From Crocinitomicaceae bacterium (GTDB lineage: Bacteria; Bacteroidota; Bacteroidia; Flavobacteriales_G; Salibacteraceae): 64,000 bases of DNA. Shown here piece after piece: positions 43,579 through 52,690 of the stretch (positions within the stretch are counted from its first letter, which is position 1; each line of letters starts with the position of its first letter). The translations under genes and the position numbers were made by a program. The notes under the pieces are model-generated. The model was given only the letters and a program-made list of their open reading frames with translations, searched no databases and had not been told where the DNA came from. Location: contig PAME01000003.1 of NCBI GenBank assembly GCA_002707155.1, forward strand, positions 63,216-127,215. The letters run 5' to 3'.

Positions 43579-44673
43579 ATGAAACTCTATCAAATCATTC
43601 AAGCACTGGAACAATTGGCGCCTCCTGCTCTGCAAGAATCCTACGACAATTCTGGTTTATTGGTTGGAAACAACAAAATGGAAATTTCTGGAGCCTTGAT
43701 TTGCTTGGATTCTATCGAAGAAATAATTGACGAAGCCATTCGTAAAAAATGCAATTTGGTAATTGCGCACCACCCTATTGTTTTTAAAGGATTAAAAAGT
43801 ATAACTGGAAAAAACTATATAGAACGAACTCTACTTAAGGCCATTAAAAATGACATTGCCATTTATGCCATTCACACCAACCTAGACAATGTACAACAAG
43901 GCGTAAATGCCAAGATTGGAGCACTATTGGGTATTCAGCACCCAGAGATACTTCAACCAAAACAGCAAATTTTAGAAAAACTAGTCACCTTCTGCCCTGT
44001 TGATCAATTAGAAACTGTTAGGAACGGGTTATTTTCAGCAGGGGCTGGAACCATAGGCAATTATTCTGAATGTTCTTTCAATGCAATTGGAACGGGAACT
44101 TTTACCCCTAATGAAAATGCAACTCCTTTTGTTGGGGTTCAAAATGAGCGTCATCATGAAAAAGAGCATAAGATAGAAGTGATTTATGAAAATTACCGTC
44201 GCTCGGAAGTTTTGGCTAAATTAAAGGAGTGCCATCCCTACGAATCGATTGCCTATGACCTGTTTAGCGTGCTAAACGCTCACCCAAACATTGGATCTGG
44301 CATGTTTGGTGAATTGGAACAAGAGCAGGATTTGAATGCCTTTTTTGATCTGATTAAAAAACAATTCCATCTCAACGTAATTCGTCATACAAGTGCAGTA
44401 AAATCAACAGTAAAAAAAATAGCATGGTGCGGCGGAGCTGGCAGCTTTTTATTGGGAAGTGCCAAGGCGGTAAAAGCGGATCTATTTATAACGGGAGATT
44501 TTAAATACCACGAATTTTTTGATCATGAGAACAGCTTGGTGATTGCAGATATTGGACACTACGAAAGTGAACAATTCACAATTGACTTATTAGGCGATTT
44601 TCTGAAGGAAAAATTTCCTAAATTTGCAGTCCATTTGACGGAAATAAGTACAAATCCGGTAAACTACTATTAA
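43579..44673 (+). CDS. Nif3-like dinuclear metal center hexameric protein (YbgI family)
   Basis: Conserved protein of 364 residues forming a toroidal hexamer with two metal ions per subunit in studied homologues. Motifs are APPALQESYDNSGLLVG, LVIAHHPIVFKGLKSITG, AIHTNLDNVQQGVN and, near the end, GDFKYHEFFDHENSLVIADIGHYESEQF. A central insert (about 125-240) is the PII-like domain of the longer family members. A role as GTP cyclohydrolase-like hydrolase or in repair has been proposed but is unsettled. It is followed 10 bases later by a coiled-coil protein gene, the usual partner in Bacteroidota. Confidence 0.93.
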   Translation: MKLYQIIQALEQLAPPALQESYDNSGLLVGNNKMEISGALICLDSIEEIIDEAIRKKCNLVIAHHPIVFKGLKSITGKNYIERTLLKAIKNDIAIYAIHTNLDNVQQGVNAKIGALLGIQHPEILQPKQQILEKLVTFCPVDQLETVRNGLFSAGAGTIGNYSECSFNAIGTGTFTPNENATPFVGVQNERHHEKEHKIEVIYENYRRSEVLAKLKECHPYESIAYDLFSVLNAHPNIGSGMFGELEQEQDLNAFFDLIKKQFHLNVIRHTSAVKSTVKKIAWCGGAGSFLLGSAKAVKADLFITGDFKYHEFFDHENSLVIADIGHYESEQFTIDLLGDFLKEKFPKFAVHLTEISTNPVNYY

Positions 44674-44683
44674 TTAAGTATAT

Positions 44684-45460
44684 ATGGCTAAAAAGGCTGC
44701 AATTGCAAGTATCGAAGAGAAGTTAAGATCGCTATACGATTTACAATTAATTGATTCTAAGATCGATGAACTTCGTGCGAATAGAGGTGAATTACCTAAA
44801 GAAGTTGGAAATTTAGAGGATGAAATTGCTGAAATTCAAGCTCGAGTTGACAAACTCAGCGGCGAAATTGCCGGTTTAGATGGTGATATTGCTAAGAAAA
44901 AACTTACGATTAAAGATTCTGAAGCTCAAATTAAGCGTTTTAAGAAACAATTGGAAGAGGTTAAAAACAACCGAGAATTCGAAGCACTTACTAAGGAAGT
45001 TGAATTTCAAGATTTAGAAATTGAGTTGGCTGAAAAAAGAATAAACGAGTACAAGGTTAAAATCGAAAATAAAAAAGAGATTTTAGGTTTGGCTGACGAA
45101 AAATTGAAAGAGCGTTCTGAAGATTTAGCTGTCAAAAAAGGCGAATTGGATAACATTGTTTCCGCTAACGAAAAGAAAGAAAAAGCACTCTCTAAATTAT
45201 CTGACGATTACGCTGCGAAAATTGAATCCAGGTTGTTAGAAGGTTACCGTAGAATTAGAAACAACTCTATCCACGGATTGGCAGTTGTTCCTGTAATTGA
45301 TGGAGCTACACAAGGTTCTTTCTTTATGGTACCACCTCAACGTGAGTTGGACATTAGAGCAAGAAAGAAAATCATTATCAGTGAGCACTGTGGTCGTATT
45401 TTGGTTGATGAAGAATTAGCCAACGAAGAATCAGAAAAAATGACCGCTATTTTTAAGTAG
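44684..45460 (+). CDS. Coiled-coil C4-type zinc-ribbon-like protein (DUF164), ribbon cysteines mostly lost
   Basis: A protein of 258 residues whose middle (about 20-180) is a long charged coiled coil, followed by a zf-RING_7/C4 zinc-ribbon-type end. In the family the end normally carries two CxxC pairs (GACGGCF.. and IVCEHCGRILV). Here the first pair reads GATQGSFF and the second ISEHCGRILV, leaving one Cys of four. The rest of the domain (VVPV.DGA, PPQRELDIRARKKIII) is well conserved. The protein therefore probably keeps its fold without zinc. Co-directional with the Nif3-like gene; a terminator follows. Confidence 0.88.
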   Translation: MAKKAAIASIEEKLRSLYDLQLIDSKIDELRANRGELPKEVGNLEDEIAEIQARVDKLSGEIAGLDGDIAKKKLTIKDSEAQIKRFKKQLEEVKNNREFEALTKEVEFQDLEIELAEKRINEYKVKIENKKEILGLADEKLKERSEDLAVKKGELDNIVSANEKKEKALSKLSDDYAAKIESRLLEGYRRIRNNSIHGLAVVPVIDGATQGSFFMVPPQRELDIRARKKIIISEHCGRILVDEELANEESEKMTAIFK

Positions 45461-45483
45461 TCGGTCTTAGACAATATATAGGA

Positions 45484-45516
45484 AGCCCTTCTCAAGAAAT
45501 TGAGCGGGGCTTTTTT
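45484..45516 (+). terminator. Terminator after the Nif3/coiled-coil pair
   Basis: AGCCC..CTCAA pairs with TTGAG..GGGCT around a GAAA tetraloop, followed by a T run. Confidence 0.88.
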
Positions 45517-45540
45517 ATGTAAACTATTGAAATCGAAGAA

Positions 45541-46509
45541 ATGAAACCTACAGAAAAAAAGCAGCAAGAAAAATCAAGAATGCATGCTCGTAATAAAAAC
45601 CTAGAACGCTATGATTTGAATGCGCTCATCATTTCCAAACCGGAATTAAAAGCATACATAGTGCTCAATAAATACGGTAAGGATTCCATAGATTTTGCAA
45701 ATCCAAAGGCTGTAAAGCTGTTAAATCAAGCTTTACTCCACTGCTATTACGGAATTGAGCATTGGATTTTTCCCGATGAGAATTTGTGCCCTCCAATTCC
45801 GGGTCGAGCAGATTACATACACCACATGGCTGACTTATTAACCACCACAAATTTTGGCAGAAGCCCTATTGGAGAGCAGATTACATGCCTGGATATTGGT
45901 GTTGGAGCCAATTGCATTTACCCAATTATAGGAGTTACCGAATACAATTGGAACTTTATAGCGTCAGACATTGATTCAACATCTATTGCAACAGCAAATG
46001 GAATTATCGTGGCCAACGCCACTTTAAAAAACAAAATTGAATGTCGCTTGCAAGAAAACCCGTCGGCTATTTTTCAGGGGATTATTGCTAACGATGAAAA
46101 GGTGGACTTAACGGTTTGTAACCCTCCTTTTCATGCTTCGGCAGAAGAAGCACAAAAAGGAACTCGAAGAAAAGTAAAAAACATATCTGGAAAAAAAGTA
46201 AAAACCCCTGAGCTCAATTTTGCTGGAATAAGTAAGGAATTGATTTGTGAAGGTGGAGAACACCAGTTTATCCAGAATATGATACGAGAAAGTAAAGCTG
46301 TTGGCAATAACTGCTTTTGGTTTTCGACGTTGATCTCTAAACAATCTAACCTAAAAGGGACTTATAAAGCTTTGGAAAAAGCCGGCGCCAGTTTGGTAAA
46401 AACGATTCCAATGGGTACGGGCAATAAATCGAGCCGAGTGGTTGCCTGGACCTTTCTTTCACCACAAGATCAAAAGATTTGGAAAGAGACGAGATGGGGG
46501 AATTCCTAA
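45541..46509 (+). CDS. rlmF: 23S rRNA (adenine(1618)-N(6))-methyltransferase
   Basis: SAM-dependent enzyme that methylates A1618 of 23S rRNA. The 322-residue protein begins with a Lys-rich stretch, then SRMHARNKNLERYDLNALI and IPGRADYIHHMADLL, the SAM-binding LDIGVGANCIYPIIG, and the catalytic NPPFHASAEEA, all typical of RlmF. It starts directly after a terminator and is a single gene. Confidence 0.95.
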   Translation: MKPTEKKQQEKSRMHARNKNLERYDLNALIISKPELKAYIVLNKYGKDSIDFANPKAVKLLNQALLHCYYGIEHWIFPDENLCPPIPGRADYIHHMADLLTTTNFGRSPIGEQITCLDIGVGANCIYPIIGVTEYNWNFIASDIDSTSIATANGIIVANATLKNKIECRLQENPSAIFQGIIANDEKVDLTVCNPPFHASAEEAQKGTRRKVKNISGKKVKTPELNFAGISKELICEGGEHQFIQNMIRESKAVGNNCFWFSTLISKQSNLKGTYKALEKAGASLVKTIPMGTGNKSSRVVAWTFLSPQDQKIWKETRWGNS

Positions 46510-46907
46510 AGAACTTAGCAAGGTACTTGTTAGAAGTAACTTTTGGATCTATCCGTTTTATTAAACGCTTATAATCGACTATAAGCACTTATTAAAACGT
46601 TTATTTTTTTCGTACCGGCTTGCACCAACATTAAACATTCCAGTGCTATCAAAGATTTGCGCTAATATTAGGGTCTTTTGAAGGTTAAGCGCTCTGATGC
46701 TCGGCTTTAGATATTAGACCAAAGCACCTTACCTTCTTTAAGGCTTTAATTCTCAGCATCTTCTTTTTCCTTTTTTTCAGAGGCCTTCCTATAGCTATAC
46801 GCGAAATAAGCGCAACTTTTAAATGTAAAGTTTATCGTAGCTAATTGTTAGCAACAAGGCAAAGAAAATAGTACTGATAGATATATAAGTAACTAAAATA
46901 AAAAAAC
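46510..46907. other. Gene-free region with a long imperfect hairpin
   Basis: About 400 bases. At 46553-46598 an imperfect inverted repeat (CGTTTTATTAAACGCTTATA against TATAAGCACTTATTAAAACG, six-base loop) could act as the rlmF terminator. The 9-mer GTTAGCAAC at 46847-46855 has an inverted partner after the next gene. No gene found. Confidence 0.5.
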
Positions 46908-47877
46908 ATGAGAAGGAACTTTACAATTTTATTACTGCTCGCTATATTTGGGTTGAGTGGATTGGTACAGGCTCAAATTCCTACCGACAGCCTTGTAGGA
47001 TATTGGCCTTTTAATGGAAATGCTGTAGATGAATCAAGCAATGTAAACGATGGTACAGTAAATGGTGCTACATTGAAATCTGACAGATTTGGAAATACAC
47101 AGTCAGCATATTACTTTGATGGATTAACAAACTTATATTTCAATTCCATTAAATTCACAATTAGAAGCAAATGACATTACTATTTCAGCGTGGGTAAAAA
47201 CCAATACTATCGGTAATTTACAAGATGGAGAATGGATCGATCTTGTAAGTTATGGAGAAGATGCTCATGTTCTGGCGATAGATGAAAATGGATATTTATT
47301 AGGAGGCATACAAGGCACTGATGATTCCTGTGGGTTTTCTGGTGATATTGTTGTTTCTGCTAATAATTGGACTTTTGTTGCCATGACGAGAGATAATAAT
47401 AATATTATTCTTTATTTAAATGGAGCACAACATTTAAGTGATAGCTGTCACTATGTAGTTGCGTTTAATCATGACTCATTAAATTTGGGTAGAGATCCAT
47501 CTTGGGATGAAGAATACTTTGAAGGAATAATGGATGATATTCGCATTTATAACCGTGCATTAGACTCAACAGAAGTTAAAGCGGTATATAACGAATTTAT
47601 AGCGGGAATTGAGTTGTTAGATAATTCAAAAACAATAAATATTTATCCTAATCCTGCAAATGGTCTTTTTATTATTAATTCGGCAAATTATTATAATCAA
47701 TCAGGATACCATATGGAAATCATTAATCCTCTTAGTCAAATAGTACTTACTAAACTTATAAATCAATCGGAACTTCAAATAAATACTAATGAAATAGGTA
47801 GGGATGGCATATATATTATCAGAATTTTCAATGATAATGGAGAACTAAAAGAAACAGGAAAATTGATAGTACGTTAA
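46908..47877 (+). pseudogene. LamG-domain protein with T9SS type A sorting signal, one frameshift
   Basis: Secreted protein of about 322 residues when repaired. Signal peptide ends at LVQAQ. LamG (concanavalin-like) blocks are VGYWPFNGNAVDESSNVNDGTVNGAT, then after the shift YISIPLNSQLEANDITISAWV, NNWTFVAMTRDNNNIILYLNG and DDIRIYNRALDSTEVKAVYN. The type A sorting domain (IYPNPANGLFIIN to the end) follows. The first frame ends at 47174, but the correct continuation begins near 47134 after FDGLTN; removing one T at about 47132-47134 joins both parts exactly. It is otherwise intact. Probably a carbohydrate- or surface-binding protein. Confidence 0.78.
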
Positions 47878-48025
47878 TCATAGACAAATGAATCCCAGTT
47901 GCTAACATTTTGTATAAATAATTGCAGGCAAAGCGCTAAATATCAAGGTCTATAACACGCTTAAACTGCATAGCGGTTTGACAAGAAACTACCACGAAAT
48001 CTGCCACTACTCATACAATTTAACG

Positions 48026-49495
48026 TTACTTCAAATAAACCGCAAAACTCAATACCAATTGCTGCTGTTCGGTCTGGTACTGACTCGGCGCTAAATTGAT
48101 ATTCTCCGCAAAATGAATGTAGCGTACACCCACATTCGATACTGCATATCCATAACCAATATCAAACGCAAACAAGTCTTTTCTATACCCAAAACCAAAT
48201 CCAAATTGATGGCGGTCGAATAAGGTAGTATTCTGAATCCCTTGATTAAAAGCATATCCAGCTCTTAAAGCATAAGGGCCAATGGGTTTTTCTATTCCCG
48301 ATCGGAAATTGAACCTGGGTTTAAATGTCGACGAAAGCTCGTTGTTTAAATCGGTGAAATCGACTGGAAAGGCTGGCATAGATGAAAACTGAAGGGCTCT
48401 ATAATCGACCAAATCAACATCGAAATTTATCGCTCCCAATTTCTTTTTAGCTGCACCCAAACTGAATCCAATAGTATAAGGACTGCGCATTTTGTATTCG
48501 TTCAAACTTTCCGGAGATTCGGCTCCAGTTTGAGCTCTATCTTCCCAATTTGCTTCCAAAGTATTGGTGTAGGACTCAGATAATTTAAAAAATTCTTGAC
48601 TTTTAAAAGAAGCGCCCATTCTCAAATATTTATTGATGCGATAAATTGCTCCCATTTTTAGCTGGAAGCCGTTGCCGCTGATATTAAGTTCACTGGTCTG
48701 TTTCCAGCTAGTCATAAATGTATTGGGATCGTTCTCAGGCATTTCTTCGGTGTATGTGGAGGTACTAGAATAACGCAAGGCTGAAACTCCAACAGAAGCC
48801 CCTAGATACAATTTATCGCGGTAGTTCCCTCCAACTCCAAAACTCCAATGCCCAATACCTCGACGTTCTTGGTCTTCCCGCCCTTGTGTTTGACCGTGCA
48901 ATTCATTAGCGTGAATGTACTCTCCGTTTGCGGTATCAATTAGATAGGCTCCCCAAGCCAAACCAGCACCAAAAGGAAAAAAATCGGGAATCGACTCTAC
49001 AGTGACATCAGGATCTTCAATAACATCTAAAAAATATAAATCGAGTAAAGAGCTCTGGTTATTAACTCCCTCAAACTTTGATTTTGAAGTAAACATCGAC
49101 TGCTGATTGTATGAAAAAAATGCATTTACAAATTCCCAATCGGGGTGATCGGCTTCTTCAGAGAGCACTACAGAAAAATTGGATAAGCGCCCAAAGCCCA
49201 TACTTGCTTCCGCTTCACTACCATAATGCACAGAATTGTTTTTACTTTGGCCGAATGTGAGGCTACTGGTAAACTGACCACTTCTAAAAACACCTATTCC
49301 TGCAGGGTTTGAATTTACGGCACTGGCCTCGCCTCCAAGCGCACCAAAAGAGCCTGCCATACCAACAAATCGAGCAGTACCCAATGTTTGAGGAGTGGAA
49401 AATCGAACGGCGTCTTCTAAGTTTTGAGAAAAAAGTTGTTGCTCAAAAAAAAGCAAAACAACTAAACCAGCAAGACCAAGTACACGCAGCCGCAT
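48026..49495 (-). CDS. FadL/OMPP1-type outer-membrane transport barrel
   Basis: Outer-membrane protein of 489 residues. After a signal peptide (ending LFSQ) comes the family start ARFVGMAGSFGALGGEASAVNSNPAGIGVFRSG, close to that of FadL/TodX-like proteins (NxAGxA). The rest is long barrel strands ending in VLSFAVYLK, with a terminal aromatic-polar pattern. These proteins let hydrophobic molecules such as fatty acids cross the outer membrane; the substrate is unknown. It is the last of six packed minus-strand genes, one base after the lipoprotein gene. Confidence 0.85.
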   Translation of the reverse strand: MRLRVLGLAGLVVLLFFEQQLFSQNLEDAVRFSTPQTLGTARFVGMAGSFGALGGEASAVNSNPAGIGVFRSGQFTSSLTFGQSKNNSVHYGSEAEASMGFGRLSNFSVVLSEEADHPDWEFVNAFFSYNQQSMFTSKSKFEGVNNQSSLLDLYFLDVIEDPDVTVESIPDFFPFGAGLAWGAYLIDTANGEYIHANELHGQTQGREDQERRGIGHWSFGVGGNYRDKLYLGASVGVSALRYSSTSTYTEEMPENDPNTFMTSWKQTSELNISGNGFQLKMGAIYRINKYLRMGASFKSQEFFKLSESYTNTLEANWEDRAQTGAESPESLNEYKMRSPYTIGFSLGAAKKKLGAINFDVDLVDYRALQFSSMPAFPVDFTDLNNELSSTFKPRFNFRSGIEKPIGPYALRAGYAFNQGIQNTTLFDRHQFGFGFGYRKDLFAFDIGYGYAVSNVGVRYIHFAENINLAPSQYQTEQQQLVLSFAVYLK

Positions 49496-49496
49496 A

Positions 49497-50261
49497 TTAC
49501 CTGCGTCTTACACCACTAACTGAACCTGAACTTCTAGAGCCCGAACTGCTGCCCGTATTCGTTCTAGAATTGTTATGATAACCTGGGTTAGACCACGCTC
49601 CGCCGCCTGAACTGCTTTCCGTTTTGTATTTTCGGCTAGCATTAGAATTGTAACCGGAAGGTTTTGAGGATGAACTAGAACCACTTTGAACAGCAGCTGG
49701 ACGAATAGGCTGTCTTACTTTAGATAAACGATCCGCTTCGTAACGTGAACTAGAAATGTTTGGGCGATAAGGTTCTGAAGTATTTACTACAATCGGTGTT
49801 CTGTTTATTGGAGCTATGTAAGAAGTTCCAGCACCATAATGGGTATAGGGCTGATTGTAAAAACCAGTATAATAAGGACTTTGGTAAGTTTGATACGGAG
49901 AAATCAAATAACTACCTCCTGTCATCAATAATCCAGCACCTCCCATTAAATGCGGCGATCTGGGCTGACTCCATTGTCTTTCGTTTTCATCGAAATACGT
50001 TGGATTTTTTTCTTCCTCTTCGTAAGCTAAAATTCGATCTTCAAACTTCGGGTTGATTCTACTAGATTCTTCTTCATCATAGTAAACAACTGCATCTTCT
50101 GGAATAGCAACATTTTCATTATTAAGTATTGCCGAGGTGTTGAAATTGTGGGTTAAATCGTTGTTGTAGTAAAGGTCGTCGGTATAATAATTAGCCGTTT
50201 CTATACTTGCACAGCTAGCGAGTAAAAGAGCGATTAAGAGAAGGTGAACTAACTTTTTCAT
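49497..50261 (-). CDS. Lipoprotein with Tyr/Ser-rich low-complexity tail, function unknown
   Basis: Lipoprotein of 254 residues; lipobox LLASC (Cys17). The middle is rich in Tyr, Asn and Pro (YLISPYQTYQSPYYTGFYNQPYT in two parts) and the last 80 residues are Ser/Gly/Asn/Arg-rich, ending VSGVRRR. It may be an extended surface or cell-wall-associated protein. I recognise no domain. It is translated directly before the FadL-like barrel (stop and start one base apart), so the two may work together. Confidence 0.7.
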   Translation of the reverse strand: MKKLVHLLLIALLLASCASIETANYYTDDLYYNNDLTHNFNTSAILNNENVAIPEDAVVYYDEEESSRINPKFEDRILAYEEEEKNPTYFDENERQWSQPRSPHLMGGAGLLMTGGSYLISPYQTYQSPYYTGFYNQPYTHYGAGTSYIAPINRTPIVVNTSEPYRPNISSSRYEADRLSKVRQPIRPAAVQSGSSSSSKPSGYNSNASRKYKTESSSGGGAWSNPGYHNNSRTNTGSSSGSRSSGSVSGVRRR

Positions 50262-50287
50262 ATCTATATTAACGCAACAACCGTGCC

Positions 50288-51313
50288 TTACAATATGTTC
50301 ATTTTTGAAATGAAATCCATAGCAAAATCAAATTGCTCAGCACTCACATCCAAATGGGTAACCAATCGAATACTTGTAGGGGTTAAAGTTAAGGCATGAA
50401 TATCATTTTTAGTCAATAATTCCATAACTTTTTCAGTAGTGTTGGGAGCATCAAAATGCACCATAACAATATTGGTTTCTACTGGGGTCACTTTAGTGAC
50501 AAAAGACAAGTCCTGAAAGGTTTTTCCCAATTCAATTGCGTTCATGTGATCTGTTTTTAGGCGTTCTACATTATTATCCAAAGCATAAATTCCAGCAGCT
50601 GCAAGGTATCCAGCTTGTCGCATACCTCCACCAAAGCGTTTTCGAACACGCCTAGCTTGGTTAATAAACTCTTTATTGCCAAGTAAAACACTTCCAACTG
50701 GTGCACCAAGCCCTTTGCTTAAACAAATGCTAATGGTGTCAAAACAATTACCAATATCCTTAGTCGAATAATCGGCAGCTACAGTGGCGTTAAAAATCCG
50801 AGCGCCATCTAAATGCAGTGCAATATTGTGCGACGCACACCATGTTTTAATTTCTTGGATTTTCTTTAAATCGTAAACCGTTCCACCCGCTTTATTGCAG
50901 GTATTTTCTAACGAAACCAAGGTAGATTTTGGAAAATGAACATTATCCGCTTTTACTACTGCTTTTATTTGTTCCGCAGTAATTTGACCTTTTTCACCGT
51001 CTATTAAAGTGGTGGAAACTCCAGAATTTGCAGCTATACCGCCACCCTCATAAACATGAATGTGAGAAAGTACATCGCAAATCACTTCGTCTCCAGGTCG
51101 CGTGTGAACATTTATAGCAATTTGATTGGTTTGTGTTCCGCTTGGACAAAACAATCCAGCTTCCATTCCAAACATTTTTGCAGCTTTTTGCTCCAATGCA
51201 TTTATCGTAGGGTCTTCCTCAAAAACATCGTCACCAACCTCAGCTGTAAACATCGCCTCCAACATTTCTGCAGTTGGTATAGTTACCGTATCACTTCTAA
51301 AATCTACTCGCAT
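50288..51313 (-). CDS. ltaE: Low-specificity L-threonine aldolase (GntG-type PLP enzyme)
   Basis: PLP enzyme of 341 residues that splits threonine/allo-threonine into glycine and acetaldehyde. MRVDFRSDTVTIPTAEM, VGDDVFEEDPT, GLFCPSGTQTNQIA, HIHVYEGGG, LHLDGARIFNA and the Schiff-base segment SICLSKGLGAPVGS (Lys200) are all present, then RKRFGGGMRQAG. It lies between a SIMPL-domain gene (6 bases upstream) and a lipoprotein gene (26 bases downstream) in a six-gene minus-strand cluster. Confidence 0.94.
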   Translation of the reverse strand: MRVDFRSDTVTIPTAEMLEAMFTAEVGDDVFEEDPTINALEQKAAKMFGMEAGLFCPSGTQTNQIAINVHTRPGDEVICDVLSHIHVYEGGGIAANSGVSTTLIDGEKGQITAEQIKAVVKADNVHFPKSTLVSLENTCNKAGGTVYDLKKIQEIKTWCASHNIALHLDGARIFNATVAADYSTKDIGNCFDTISICLSKGLGAPVGSVLLGNKEFINQARRVRKRFGGGMRQAGYLAAAGIYALDNNVERLKTDHMNAIELGKTFQDLSFVTKVTPVETNIVMVHFDAPNTTEKVMELLTKNDIHALTLTPTSIRLVTHLDVSAEQFDFAMDFISKMNIL

Positions 51314-51319
51314 GCATTT

Positions 51320-52033
51320 CTATTTTGCCGTTAACTCAAATATAACAAACACTCTATCGCTCAAGGTAATCGCTCCCGGAGTAACATCAATATTTGCCTC
51401 TCCTCTAGATTTAGCCGACATTGCATCCATTGCCATATTATAAGTTCTAGGTTGCTGATGATTTGCTCCCCCTCCGTAAATAATTTTTTTAATGCCAATA
51501 ACTTCCATATCCGCTGCGCCTACTAATAACATGGCTTTAGTTTTTGCATCTTTCACCGCCATTTGCATAAGCTCGGCTTCGTACTTCTTTCGATCGGACA
51601 AACCAAAGCTCAAGCGCATATTCACTTCCACTTTGGAGTCCCGAATTGCACCGTAGACCGTTTTCATGGTTTCCTTGTCAAACTTAATGTGTACCCTAAT
51701 ACTGTGCATTGCCTTGTATCCATCTTGGTAGCGTTTTCCGTTTTCGTATTTCCAATTTTCATTGATGGAATAATTGGTCGTTTTTATGTTTTCATCTTCA
51801 ATCTTAACGCTCTTTAATTCTTTCTTTAACGCACTAATTTTAGTGTTTAATTGATCTAAGGCTATTCCAAAATCTGCATTTTCTTGATTTACGGTAATTG
51901 AAAAAATAGCTTCATCAGGCATCACGCTCATTTGTGCTTGGCCATTAATTTCTAAAGTGGGTTGTTTATTTTCTTGCGCAAACCCAGCAAAGGATATGGC
52001 GCAAAATAAGGTGGCAATCGTTGCGTTTTTCAT
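51320..52033 (-). CDS. SIMPL-domain (DUF541) periplasmic protein
   Basis: Exported protein of about 237 residues; the ATG at 52033 starts the signal peptide MKNATIATLFCAISFAGFAQ. The mature part has PTLEINGQAQMSVMPDEAIFSITV, TNYSINENWKYENGKRYQDGYKA and the long SIMPL-domain helix (YEAELMQMAVKDAKTKAMLLVGA). SIMPL proteins form periplasmic oligomers of unclear role, sometimes tied to oxidative stress or signalling. It is in the middle of the six-gene cluster. Confidence 0.88.
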   Translation of the reverse strand: MKNATIATLFCAISFAGFAQENKQPTLEINGQAQMSVMPDEAIFSITVNQENADFGIALDQLNTKISALKKELKSVKIEDENIKTTNYSINENWKYENGKRYQDGYKAMHSIRVHIKFDKETMKTVYGAIRDSKVEVNMRLSFGLSDRKKYEAELMQMAVKDAKTKAMLLVGAADMEVIGIKKIIYGGGANHQQPRTYNMAMDAMSAKSRGEANIDVTPGAITLSDRVFVIFELTAK

Positions 52034-52043
52034 ACTGTTTTTT

Positions 52044-52685
52044 TTAAAGTTTTCTAGCAATCATTAAGCCATCTCTAATAGGAAGCAAAACGTTTTGAAC
52101 CCTATTGTCTTCTTGAATTTTTTTATTGTACTCCAATAACATTTGCGTCTCTTCATCTTTAGGATTAAGCGGTTCAATCACTTTTCCGCTCCACAAAACG
52201 TTATCGGCGATGATGTAGCCGCCTTTATTAATCCTGTTAATTGTTTGATCGTAATAGTTGCAGTAATTTTCTTTGTCTGCATCGATATACACCAAGTCAA
52301 AGTTACCTTCAAGTTTCGGAATTACCTCAAGTGCGCTTCCTACATGTTGAACAATTTTATCTGCACATCCACTTTTCTTGAAATACTCACTTTGAAAACT
52401 TTCCAACTCCTCGTTTAAATCAATGGTATGAATTGTTCCATTTTCGGCCAAACCCTCTGCAAAACAAATCGCCGAATATCCAGTATATGTTCCTATTTCA
52501 AGCACAGTTTTAGGTTTTATCATATGACTCAACACACTCAATACTCTGCCTTGATAATGGCCTGCAATCATTCTAGGTATCAATACCTTGAGATGTGTTT
52601 GACGATTCAATTCAGCCAAAACTTCATTTTCAACTTCAGAATGTGCAGTGATATAATCATCTAATTTTTTGTCTAAAAATTCCAT
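52044..52685 (-). CDS. Class I SAM-dependent O-methyltransferase (CCoAOMT/COMT-like)
   Basis: Methyltransferase of 213 residues. Motifs are KTVLEIGTYTGYSAICFAEGL (SAM binding), HTIDLNEEL, FDLVYIDADKENYCNYYDQ with the metal-binding Asp, and GGYIIADNVLWSGKV. This is the caffeoyl-CoA/catechol O-methyltransferase family; the bacterial substrate is usually unknown. The gene starts 5 bases after the nuclease-like gene and ends 10 bases before the SIMPL gene, so it belongs to the same operon. Confidence 0.93.
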   Translation of the reverse strand: MEFLDKKLDDYITAHSEVENEVLAELNRQTHLKVLIPRMIAGHYQGRVLSVLSHMIKPKTVLEIGTYTGYSAICFAEGLAENGTIHTIDLNEELESFQSEYFKKSGCADKIVQHVGSALEVIPKLEGNFDLVYIDADKENYCNYYDQTINRINKGGYIIADNVLWSGKVIEPLNPKDEETQMLLEYNKKIQEDNRVQNVLLPIRDGLMIARKL

Positions 52686-52690
52686 AGGAT

